Origin: Pogostemon cablin
Taxonomy: Eukaryota; Streptophyta; Magnoliopsida; Lamiales; Lamiaceae
Length of the DNA: 64,000 nucleotides
Direction: 5' to 3'
NCBI GenBank assembly: GCA_023678885.1
Contig: CM043009.1
Location: 13,819,117-13,883,116, forward strand
Shown here piece after piece: positions 1-9,485 of the stretch. Below the pieces are notes generated by a model. The model ran no database searches, had not been told where the DNA came from, and worked only from the letters and a program-made list of their open reading frames with translations. A program made the translations under genes and the position numbers. The first letter of the stretch is position 1; each line of letters opens with the position of its first letter.

Positions 1-1110
1 GCATGTATTTTCATTCAGTTTTCTGTAATCAGTACACACATGCCATTCCATTGGAATCCTAGTGGCTATTGCCTCTCCATCTTCGGCTTTCATAATAGTC
101 ATGCCCCCCTTCTTAGGTATGACATGCAATGGACTCACATGGGGACTATCACTAATCGGATATATAATTCCAGCATCTAACCACGCTAGGATTTGCTTCC
201 TAATCACTTCTTAAATCGCGGGATTCACCCTCCGCTGATTTTGGATACTACTCTTGGCCTCATCTAACAACCTTATTCTATGCATGCAATATGAAGGATT
301 AATACCTTTTAAATCTTCAAGAGACCACCCAATCGCAGACTTGTACTTCCTAAGAACATCTAACAACTCCACAAGTTGATCATCATCAAGGGAAGAAGAT
401 ACTATTACCAGTTATTTTTCATTGTCACCAAGAAAGACATACTTCAAGTGTTCCGGCAACGGTTGCAGCTCCTATTTCTTTTCTTCCATCGGAGTGCTCT
501 CTCTATCCAACGGCAAGTACTTCCTAGTCCACTTCACTTCTTCAATCTTAGATTTCTCCAATTCATACCTGTCATCACCCAAAGCAAGTAAGTTTTCAAG
601 ATATTCAATACATACCTCATTGGAGAGATCATCAAGCTCCGTAGTGAGATAAGTAAGAGACTCCATCAAACATGTCTCAAGAGGGTCTTTAGACAGGATC
701 AAAGACATATCTTCCTTCACAATCTCCTCCACCACATCAGTATTATGACATTGTGACTCCATAGGCATATTCATTGCTTTGTCAAGGTTGAATAGGATCT
801 CTTTTTTATCCATCCGCAACCTGAGCTCCCCCTTTTTAATATCAATCATGGCCCCAGCAGTAGCAAGGAAAGGTCTCCCCAAGATAAGAGGGATATTATC
901 CTTGTCATCTTCCATCTCAAATACAAGAAAATCCACCGGAAAGACTAGTTTCTCTACTTTGATAAGAACGTCTTCAACGATACCCTTCGGAAAAGTCATC
1001 GACCTGTCCGCCAATTATAGAGCAAGCGTTGTAGGAGATAACTCCCTCAAACCAAGTCTTTGAAAGATAGACAATGGCATCAAATTGATGCTTGCCCCAA
1101 GATCGCACAA
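1..1110 (-). pseudogene. Athila-type protease and N-terminal reverse transcriptase, degenerate
   Basis: On the minus strand, near 1100-1060, the protease active-site region reads CDLGASINLMP. This is followed by the flap and C-terminal region ending in IPLILGRPFLATAGAMID (about 900-850). Downstream comes the RT entry segment, with AGIIYPISDSPHVSPLHV and KGGMTIMKAEDGE, then VCTDYRKLNENT at the window edge. In-frame stops lie at 1015-1017 (a CAA-to-TAA type change) and 211-213. The catalytic YxDD part of RT is outside the window. No function is expected. Confidence 0.75.
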
Positions 1111-1200
1111 GGCTCGTTGTGCCGGTCCTTTTCCAATCTCACACAAGATAGTGAAGCTTCCAGAATCCTTCATCTTCTATGGCAGCTTTCTTTGGATAAT

Positions 1201-2349
1201 CTAGCTGTAATTTTTAGACAAGTTCACCGTCTCTACTCCGTTCAAGCTTTTCTTTTTCAACAGTATATTCTTAAGGAATCGGGCATAGTACGACATCTCC
1301 AATATTGCCTCAGAGAAAGGAATACTCAAGCTTATTTTATTTATGATATGTGAAAACTTCTTGAACTTCTCTTCCAATCCCTTCTTAACCAGCTTATATG
1401 GAAATGGCGGGGTATCTTTGTTTTGGGAATACCTCATTCATCACGCTCAACCTTCTCCGCTTTATCTTTTTCGGCTCTCAACCTCTTGGCTCTTTCCCAC
1501 TTCTTCTCTGCAATGATCTCAGTATTCTGCTCTTTTGGAACCAATGGAGTAATGTTCACATCATGAGGAGTATTCAGTGAAGAAATAGGTGATGTGGGAG
1601 ATGATTCGACCTGGTTCGACTAGGAGCCCTGGTCGAATTGGGTACGTAGTGGTCTATTGTACACCTGGAACTCTATTCTCACTCTGTATGCTCGATTCAA
1701 CTAGGATTCGACCTGATGGTCTGGTCGAATTGAAGTCCCCTGGTCGAATTAGCTCTCTATAAGATTTCTGCCCTCCAATTCGACCTCAATTCAACCTGAG
1801 GATCTGGTCAAATTGAATGGCTGCTGGTCGAATTGGCCTTCTGATGAAACAGAGTGCTCCGGAAGGTTGGATTCGACCTCAATTCGACCTAGTCCCCTAG
1901 TCGAATTGAGGCTCTTTTGCTTCCACATCACGTCCAGGTATCCAATTCGACCTCCCCTATTGAATTCGACCTGAAGTGTTGGTCGAATTGGGGTCAAATT
2001 GAGCCCTTAATATGTCCAATTTTAATTTTGGTCTCATAGGTCCCTCGTACTGTGTTCCAGAACTCAATGTGATGGCATTGCAGGACTTTGGATTCTCAAT
2101 ACTTTGCGACGGGAACTTTCCTTTCTCAATAGTTTGAGTGAGCTTGTTAACACTTCCTGCCATCTCCTCCATCAACAATGTAAGATCCTTCACTTGCTTG
2201 GATAAATTCTCATGGTTTGCATCAATCTTCTTCTCTAACTTGGCCTCAAGACGATCCACTCTAGCATCATTCCTAGCCATGTACCTGTTTACCGTATCCT
2301 CAAATCCTGGCTTTCCTTCTTCCACTTTCGCACCCGGATCAACACCCAT
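1201..2349 (-). pseudogene. Athila-type gag C-terminal region and linker, degenerate
   Basis: The 2349-1957 stretch encodes a coiled-coil-like segment (ARVDRLEAKLEKKIDANHE) followed by GKFPSQSIENPKS and ITLSSGTQYEGP. This matches the GxLPSQ...NPK...LRSGxxYEGP region that ends plant Athila Gag proteins. The 1437-1201 stretch reads KLVKKGLEEKFKKF and IPFSEAILEMSYYARFLK, the conserved linker ahead of protease (usually IPFAEALxQMPxYAKFLK). Between them lies a repeat-filled spacer annotated separately. The N-terminal half of Gag is absent. The frame is interrupted, so no product is expected. The identification rests on motif recognition only. Confidence 0.7.
1598..2000 (-). repeat. Interspersed TTCGACC/GGTCGAA motif cluster inside gag spacer
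   Basis: The short motif attcgacct and its reverse complement ggtcgaatt alternate at least a dozen times in about 400 bases (for example 1603, 1631, 1720 and 1741). Diverged forms such as ggtcaaatt also occur. Because the two orientations alternate, the segment can fold into many small stems. It lies where Athila Gag has its variable proline- or glutamine-rich spacer. Confidence 0.7.
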
Positions 2350-2390
2350 CGGAGCTTGAATTATATTGTTAGGATTACTGATTTTTTTTT

Positions 2391-3064
2391 TCTTCTAAAG
2401 TTTGAATAATTAATAAATAAGCGGTGATTGTATCCTACGATGCCTCAAATTTAAACTATATATGTTTTCTCAGTTTCGATATTTATTTTACACTATTTTA
2501 TCATGAGATAATTTTATATTTTTACAATTAATTTTCACTTTTTATTTATATGATACTTACTAATAGGTACAAAGTATATTCTCTACATGTGATAATTTCT
2601 CTTGGCTTTTTATTACGTCCTACCCGTGCAGCTATGTGTAAAGGGGATTCCGACTCCCTGGTGGCGAAGTTGCCGGGTATTCAAGGTGATCATGCTCCTT
2701 TCTTCATTGTTTATTTCTTTTCTTTTTTTAGATCATGATTCTTCTTACTTTGATGGGCAGTGCTTGGAGAATCTCATGGTTGGTGGATCGGTTCCATGCG
2801 CTTGAAGTCTCCTTCTAGGTCTAGGATAGATAGTGAATTTTTTTACCTCCCTTTCTGGAATGTGCTCTTTTCTTTTATATGTGTTTTTCCCACTAAGTTA
2901 TTCTATATAGAGGCTTTCACTGAGGTCGTCTGGGGGGTTTATGGTCACTTGACCGGCTCGTTTCTTGTTATAGGTTTCATTTCCAGCCGTGTATTTGACT
3001 TTTCAAATTTAGGTTCCATTTCTCTAGGTTTAGTCATTTCCCTTTAGTGTCCTGACTCATCGTC
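2391..3064. other. Unassigned spacer
   Basis: AT-rich at first (2391-2560), then moderately GC-rich with short open frames on the + strand. I recognise no protein motif, RNA gene or terminal repeat here. It may be part of the neighbouring dead retroelement. Confidence 0.4.
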
Positions 3065-3278
3065 TGTTCACCTCTATACCACATCTTTTTCTATAAATGG
3101 TGTATCCCACCATTAGGGACCCCCCACCGCCCCTACCCTGGGGATTGGTGGAGGAGGTAAATCGCAGGATGTGTTCACCTCTATACCACATCTTTTTCTA
3201 TAAATGGTGTATCCCACCATTAGGGACCCCCCACCGCCCCTACCCTGGGGATTGGTGGAGGAGGTAAATCGCAGGATG
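3065..3278. repeat. Perfect-looking 107-bp tandem duplication
   Basis: Two head-to-tail copies (3065-3171 and 3172-3278) of a unit beginning tgttcacctctatacc and ending gcaggatg. I see no differences between them by eye, so the duplication is recent. It covers the 3' tail of the SINE-like element. Confidence 0.9.
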
Positions 3279-3385
3279 TGCCTCAAGTGACTTATAGAGA
3301 GGGCTCACTGTTTAACTTGTGCTTGCAAGAGGCCTTTCCACCTTCCACTCTACCACTTGAGCTATGCCCTGGGAGCACATCTTTT
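3065..3385 (-). mobile_element. SINE-like element with tRNA-type A box
   Basis: Read on the minus strand from about 3385, the start carries GCATAGCTCAAGTGGTAGAG (3367-3348). This fits the RNA polymerase III A box (TRGCNNARNNGG). A TTGCAAGCACAAGTT stretch follows where a tRNA anticodon stem and B box would lie, but the B box is poor. The body ends in a GC-rich module (CCCCAGGGTAGGGGCGGTGG) and a CCCTAATGGTGGGATACACC tail. A related tail occurs near 62000, so it is a dispersed repeat. The tail is tandemly duplicated. SINE identity is inferred from the A box, the size and the shared tail. No flanking target duplication was found. Confidence 0.5.
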
Positions 3386-3808
3386 TCTATTTTTGTCATG
3401 TATTTTTCTTTTAATTTGTTTTATGGTATTGTGTAGTTTGATAAGATACATATTAATAAGTGATTTACTATGAGATATAAAATAAAAGACTGAAAGATAC
3501 TTTTTACCCTACAATATGTTGTACATATCAATTTATATTGTATACAAATATTTACGCTACACAAAAACATTTATGTTATGTGCTGAAAATAAAAATGTAG
3601 AGCAAATGTTATCTAAATCGTAAATCTTATATGCAGCAAAAAAAATGTGTTGTAAAAAAAATTTCAAGAGTAATGTGCAGTATTAAAATTGTTATCCCAA
3701 GTTAAGGTAATATTGGATAACCATATAGTTTAGAAATATATAAGGAAGATTTCTTTATGGATATATGTGGAAGATTAAACAACCTGATTCAGGAAATAAT
3801 TAGACCCC

Positions 3809-3882
<74 letters not shown>
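3809..3882. repeat. (ATT)n microsatellite
   Basis: About 24 uninterrupted ATT units. Confidence 0.95.
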
Positions 3883-3883
<1 letters not shown>

Positions 3884-3922
3884 CTATTAATTAAATGCTA
3901 CCTTTAATTATATTTTTTGATT

Positions 3923-3923
<1 letters not shown>

Positions 3924-3968
<45 letters not shown>
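3924..3968. repeat. (TA)n microsatellite
   Basis: About 22 TA units. Confidence 0.95.
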
Positions 3969-3970
<2 letters not shown>

Positions 3971-4806
3971 TTTGGAATTAATTTAAAAGGTTGTACATGA
4001 AAAGATAATAAAATTTAAATAATTTACAATAATTTTCAAAATACAAAATAATCAACAGAACATTATGAAGAATATAGAAATGAAATGACAATACAAAATA
4101 ATATTAAACTTTAGATAAAATCTTAAATTTCATGAATGAAGGGAAATACATTATTTGACATTATAAATAATATAGAAATGAAAAGATTGAACTTGAAAAA
4201 TTGTTGTTTCTGAAACATATAATCATATTTTTCTCTTTTGTGGTGATGAAATTTGGTAGTGCAGCAATATTGACCCAACTGTGTTGGGTGAAAACATTGA
4301 ACTTGAAAAATTTTGTTTCTGAAACTACACTTACTCTTCATCACACTTATCATGCTAATTGCTCTGATAATCTCCACTACTTGAAGAAGTCGTATTTAAT
4401 GATGTAAACACGAATTATCTTGCTCATGACAAGCTTATCACTTAATATATATAAGTGAAATATAGAAATCCAAGAGTTATTTTGTTTTAAAAGTTTAAGA
4501 GTTGCATTAATTAAGTTCAAGATAAATGTATTAAGTTAGAGATTCAAAAGTTACATAAATTTTGAAGTTCATTGAACTAATAAACTTATTAATATAATTA
4601 ATAAGGTTTAAAAAATTATAACATCATTAAAATAAATTATATGAAAAATGAAAGGACATCACATTTATATTTCATAATTAATAATATCACTTTTAATATA
4701 TTATATTATGAATTTTAATATGATAAATATATAGAGTAAAAGTGTAGTAAGAAAATATAGGTGAGGATAAAATGTACACTTATTAAGCTACTTTTAATAT
4801 GTTATG

Positions 4807-5870
4807 TGTAATAACAAATTTGTATTTATTAAATAATAAACACAAAAGAAATTACAAAGATAATCCAAGATGGATTGATCTTGAGAATTTGAATTAACAG
4901 TCTCTAGCTATCCTCTGATTCCTCTCTTGAGTTGATCTTTTTTTACTTTATCAACTTTCGGAACCGGATCTTCGGATGAAGCTTGTCCGAGCTCGGATTT
5001 GGGACTTTATAACGTTTATCTGGAGGCGTCGAGCCTTTGTTCAGATCAAACGTTGACTTGAAGATTTACCATGATGAACGCCGTTCAATTTGGTAGAACA
5101 TTGACTTCATGGAAACAGATGGATAAAAAACACCTGATCGGAGAGGCTTAGCACCTTGGTCTTTGATTGGAGGCGATTCTTGACTTGAAGTTACTTTGAA
5201 GCTGCTTGAAGTTTGACTTGAAGCCTTCGACTTGAAGCTTTGAAGACTTGAAGATCACTTGAAGGTCTTGAGTTTGAAGCTTCGAATCCTCGAAGGTCTT
5301 GAGCTTGAAACTTTGAAAATTTGAAGATCCTGGAAGGTCTTGATCTCTTCAAGAGCGTCTTGTCTTTTGGTCCTTCAATGTGTCTGGAATGAGGACTGAA
5401 TGTCCTTATTTATAGGTAGAGAAAATAACCACTTGAAAGATATTTTCTCCTTTAAAAGATATGTTAGGCTTTTTTCCTTTAATTAAGTCTGCTGGGCTGG
5501 ATACGGGTCTATTTAATTTAATTAGACCTGCTGGATTTGACTTGGGCTTATTTAATTAAATCATATCTGTAGATCTTAACTTGGGCTTATTTAATTTAAC
5601 TAAGCATGTAGGATTTGATTTGGGCCTGCTTGACTAGGATTAAGCCCACTTAATATATTCTGGGCTTGTTTGAGTTGAGTCGGGCCTGATTTGAGATGAG
5701 CCCGTTTGACTTGGATTTTGGCCCAAATAATTATATTAATTATTAATTATTTATTCATTTATTTTAGAAATTTATTTATTTAAATTCCTTAATAAATAAA
5801 TATTTAATCAATATTTAATATATTTTCCTTGCATTTTTATTTATTAGGTAATAAAATTTAATTGCCTATA
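4807..5870 (-). repeat. 3' LTR of the old Tat-lineage element
   Basis: It starts (on +) tgtaataacaaattt and ends ttaattgcctata. This aligns through its length with 26488-28064, once the 458-bp insertion there and a different count of internal repeats are allowed for. On the minus strand the LTR would begin TGTAGGCAATT. The left copy reads TA at the terminal dinucleotide, a single C-to-T change on +. The interior holds tandem gaaggtcttgag / ttgaagc units (about 5210-5350). A TATAAATAAGG box lies on the minus strand near 5406-5420. Outer flank TTATG at 4802-4806. Confidence 0.85.
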
Positions 5871-6460
5871 AATGCTTCTGCATTTTGTTCACTGAAATTT
5901 ATTTTGAAGTGGACAAACTGCAATATTCTCAAACTATATCTTTTTCTCTGCCTTTCCTGCAACTTTTGGAGTTGGCTCTCATTAAAATTTCCTTTTTATG
6001 GCCCAAAAGAACCTCAAAATTTAATAAACACAGCTGCCAAATAGCTGCCCAAATATATCTCACGACGTTAGAAATCAAATATGAAATATCCACATATCCT
6101 TGTTGACATCAATCTCTGTTTGCTTCATATATCCACTTGCACAGCTCAATACTTGGACGCCAAGAAACAACGCCAAATATTTTTTGGAGATAAACTCAAA
6201 TATTCATTAAGAGTTATCTATTAGATAGTTTCTATCCACATCGGATCTTCTGCGCCATTTTCGTGCATCATCTCCTGTGCCACGTGTTAAGTGATTGACG
6301 AGGGGAATTAAATCCAACCATTGCCCTAGGGTTTAAGGATTAGGGTATAGTTCCTCTCTCCTACGTGTTGTCCATCCAACGGTTTAGCACAGGAGATTGT
6401 TAAGTGATTAACACGCAAGAGGGAATTAAATCCAACCATTGTACCTGCCGCTTTCTACCA

Positions 6461-6470
6461 CTATATAAGG
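6461..6470 (+). promoter_or_regulatory. Candidate TATA box upstream of the antisense ORF
   Basis: ctatataagg is followed about 30 bases later by a CA-rich, pyrimidine-start-like region (ttcacaacaccacacc). It is on the strand opposite to the retrotransposon genes and the same strand as the plant-mobile-domain ORF at 8169. The same decamer is the TATA box of the young element's LTR (12621-12630). Promoter activity is inference. Confidence 0.4.
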
Positions 6471-6954
6471 AGTAGTCATGCCTTTGATTTTTCACAACAC
6501 CACACCATACTGCAGTCTCCGACTTACAGTGTATGCCAAGATCGCAGCATCAACACTCACGCCACGACTACAACAATTAACAGCGTAATCCTCCTCTTTC
6601 GACTCTTTCTTTTACTGCACATAATTCTTTTCTCGTTCTTTCTCTTCTGCATATATTTCTTTTACATATTTACTCTCTTTTATCATGCAAAAGAACACTT
6701 GTCCTGCACATTTTCCTTTTTTTTTTCTTCCTCCATACGCATAAAAAAAGAAGGTCGAGGATTTACTTGTTAGTAGCACGAACAGAACTACCAACAACGA
6801 AACGGGCAGTCGAGACCGAGACCAGCGTCGCACATTCATGTCGACTAGGGATTTATCCCAGTCGGAGGTCGTGACGAGTTTGATGTCCGAACCAAATAAG
6901 TGAATCGTAAGTAGTGCGACGAGCAGGAAGCTTCTGACCAAGCTGGGTTGTAAT

Positions 6955-7645
6955 GGCAACGAGCTGGCGGTAACGCTTTGAAGCGGCGATCCGGGCTTTC
7001 TAGTGGTGAAGACAGCGGATTCCGGTTGCTGGCGTATGCGGCGGTTTGCAGGGGCTTCGGCGGCGAGCGGACCCTACAGGATTTGGCGGCATCTGGCGAT
7101 CGGTCATGCTCCAGTGATTCTGGCTGGATTCAGAGCGGCGATGGCGCGAACTCCGGCATCGGATCGATGGCGAGGAATCGAGCGGTGGCGAGAGGTCTCT
7201 CCGTTTAACAGCGGCGAGATCTCGATGGAATCGACAGTGGCGAGCGGCTGAGGAGGCGGCCGACCGTGACAAGGAGGCGTGGCGACGTCCAACGATCCGC
7301 AGCGGCGGTGATGGCGGGATTGCGGCGGAGAATTCATCCATATCGCGGCGGTGGTGGGATTTGCAGCGGTGTCGGCGGCTGAACGGCGAGCAGCCGGCAA
7401 ATCTTGCGAGGCTGAGCGGCGGGTCGGTGGCTGACCTCGGCGAACGGTTGCCTTGCGTGGCGGAAGGCCGTGCGGATCCGATGGCAAGCCGCTGGTTGCG
7501 CGCGGTGAGGAAGAGATGGCGAAGCCGTTTCCGGAGGAGGGTCGCGGCGGCTGGCGATTTGCAGCGTCGGCGGCGGGCGACGAGGCAACCGGCTGCAGCT
7601 GGACAGCGATCTCGCACGGTGAAGGCGACGATCGACAGCTCTCGA
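6955..7645. other. GC-rich island in 3' internal region
   Basis: About 690 bases dominated by gcgg/ggcg trinucleotides in otherwise AT-rich DNA. Long arginine- and proline-rich frames are open on both strands because stops are rare in such sequence. I see no conserved domain in any of them and treat them as non-coding. The young element has a similar GC-rich block at the equivalent place (about 20700-21050). Confidence 0.6.
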
Positions 7646-8124
7646 CGTGAAGAAATCCGCAGAAGTGGAAATTTACGTGTGAAGCAATTGCTCAAATACC
7701 ATCAATTTTGACTTCTCCAACGAATTTTGACACCCTTGGCCCAATTAATTTTTTTTTGATTTGGACTTCAAATTTGGGCCTCTCTAATTCCATGTTGGTC
7801 TTGGGCGTCAATATTGATATATCTGAACTTAATGGGCCACCAACTTTATGAAATAATTCGGTCTTGGTTCTATTTTGGACCAACTAATTGTGCCAACAAA
7901 ATAAAATGGATATGGTCTTAATTAAATTCATTCCATGTGGCCAAGTTAAAATTAATTAACCATATCCGTTAATTAATTTCATTGATTAGCTTCAATATTT
8001 GAGTCTCCTATGCTTTAAAATTATGAACCTAAATAATTAATTATTTACCCCCATGAATTTATTTTGGGGTCTTTTAATTAATTAAATTCATAAATTTAAA
8101 TTCACTTGAGCTCATTTTTGGTCT

Positions 8125-8151
8125 TCTAACATTCCTTCACTTGTTTTGCAG
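8125..8151 (+). promoter_or_regulatory. Candidate branch point and 3' splice site before the antisense ORF
   Basis: tctaac (branch-point-like) is followed by a pyrimidine-rich stretch ending ttgttttgcag at 8151. This is a strong plant 3' splice site 17 bases before the ATG at 8169. Together with the TATA box at 6461 it suggests a leader exon and a leader intron. The donor could not be chosen. Confidence 0.35.
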
Positions 8152-8168
8152 CTTATCCACTCCTCGAC

Positions 8169-9485
8169 ATGGTTTTCTTCAGAAATATCACAGGACAGTC
8201 CGGCTCAAACTACTTACTAATCCTCGATGACGAGCGTCAACCTTTGAATAAAGGAACTCGCCTTTTAGTCGAGAAATCTCTGTTAGGGAATCATGCTGTA
8301 GTTCCTACTAATCTTAAGAACGACTTCTACCTTGAATGTTGGTCTCATGAGCTTACTTTGGGGAAGAATAACATAACCTGGACTTTGAAAGGAGCAGATA
8401 TTGAGCCACACCCTAGTTTAGAATCCCTACCCTTCTTGGGACGACGCATCTTGGAAGGAAAAGATAAAGAAATTTGGGGAGAGCCGATTAAATTTCTTAG
8501 AGACTTTCGCTACATCAAAGGGTACTGGGAATGGACTGAAGATGTGCTAAGCCGATGCCGATCTCTTCTTCGAAACCTCAAACTTTACGATGTTGTCTTC
8601 GCGTCTCTCTTTACTTATGATTGTAGCGAAATCATCAAAGCTTTCTGCGAGGTTTGGTGTTCTTCCATCAATACTTTACTCACCAAACATGGAGAGATGT
8701 CTATCTCTTTGTGGGATTTATACAACTTGATGGGGTTGCCTTTAGCTGGCTACTTGTATGATGAAGTTGTGCCGAGCTTAGCAGAACTGTTTTCCACAAG
8801 TAATGAACTATGTATCTCGCGCAGCTGTAGACATCTACTTGGTGCTTATCACTTGCTCTACAAGAATACTAATAGGAAAGGTGTGACGATTGATCAATGG
8901 GTGGATTTTTGGTCTAAGAAGACTGTAACATACCTTGCGCCTCCTATGCGTGTCGAGAAAAAGTCAACTACTCGGCCAAAAAAAACTTATAATCCAATCG
9001 ACATTATCCCAAATCACCATTCCTGGACATCTGCTGAGATAGATCAATTCAGAAAAATGGGAATTGTGCAAGTAAACCAAGAAGAGACCTATCTAGCTGC
9101 TCATTTAGCATGCTGACTTTGTACGTTTGCACTTCCAGCTAATGAAGTAGGCTTGATTCGACTGAGTACCTTTAAAGTGGCGAGTTTAATGGCTGCAGGA
9201 AAAAAAGTGAGCCTTGCAATTCCGGTATTGACAAGCATCTATCATGGTTTGAACACAATCTCAAATTCATCAAACCCATCTGAAGTCAAATCAACATTTC
9301 CTGTTCATTTTATCCATGCTTGGTTGACTTATTACTTCAGCACTCATTTTCCGATTGGTAGTAAATTATCTTATCCTCGCATGGTAGCTTACTCAGGTGA
9401 GCAAGGTGCAAAATACTTTAATCCTGAAGAGGCTCGCAAACGAATTGCTTACTCAAGTGAGCAAGGTTACATAGTGTCTTGTTGA
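8169..9485 (+). pseudogene. Plant mobile domain (PMD) protein ORF, antisense extra ORF of the Tat element, one stop
   Basis: The ORF runs from ATG at 8169 and reads in one frame to 9485 except for a single TGA at 9114-9116, where a Trp codon is likely ancestral (context LAC-stop-LCTFALP). The protein shows the PMD (PF10536-like) pattern: a long helical N-terminal region with SISLWDLYNLMGLPLAGYLY and DEVVPS around residues 178-205, then SLAIPVLTSIYHGLN, and near the end YSGEQGAKYFNPEEARKRI. PMD proteins are plant proteins found both as host genes and as antisense ORFs between pol and the 3' LTR in Tat elements. That is exactly this position and orientation. The C-terminus abuts the truncated integrase at about 9486, so a deletion probably removed both ends. 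A small duplication, gcttactcaRgtgagcaagg, occurs near the end. Confidence 0.75.

Larger units (their letters stand above)
1..2390 (-). mobile_element. Athila-like Ty3/gypsy retrotransposon remnant (gag to start of RT)
   Basis: Read on the minus strand, the order is gag C-terminal region (about 2350-1960), a low-complexity spacer (about 2010-1590), a gag-pol linker (about 1440-1200), aspartic protease (about 1110-470) and the start of reverse transcriptase (470-1). The RT part runs off the left edge of the window. Stop codons break the frames, for example at 1015-1017 and 211-213, so this is a dead copy. The protease signature DLGASINLMP and the LGRPFLATAGA motif are typical of the Athila branch. 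No LTR is recognisable at the right side, where the homology stops near 2390, so the element is truncated there or its LTR was not recognised. Confidence 0.8.
3386..4801. other. AT-rich intergenic spacer with microsatellites
   Basis: No gene is seen. It holds an (ATT)n run, a (TA)n run, and two partial copies of a short segment containing attgaacttgaaaaatt (about 4186 and 4297) about 110 bp apart. Confidence 0.6.
5871..8168. other. 3' internal region of the old element (between 3' LTR and antisense ORF)
   Basis: Non-coding on the element strand. Next to the LTR, on minus, is a degraded polypurine tract (GCAGAAGCATT, compared with GCAAGGGGGCATT in the young copy). It then holds a diverged direct repeat (6286-6323 and 6399-6441, sharing aattaaatccaaccattg), a + strand TATA box, a GC-rich island, and an AT-rich stretch (7690-8150). 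The AT-rich stretch is homologous, in reverse, to 20217-20330 of the young element. Confidence 0.6.

Noticed and set aside
2600..3050. Possible exons in frames at 2602-3047
   Set aside because: Frames overlap each other, splice sites do not join into a sensible protein, and no motif is recognised.
3340..3380. tRNA gene suggested by an A-box match on minus
   Set aside because: No acceptor stem pairing, no good B box and no cloverleaf; better explained as a SINE head.
7000..7695. 231-codon minus-strand open frame rich in Arg, Pro and Ser
   Set aside because: It lies in a GC-rich block where stops are rare on all frames. Competing frames are open on both strands and there is no conserved motif.
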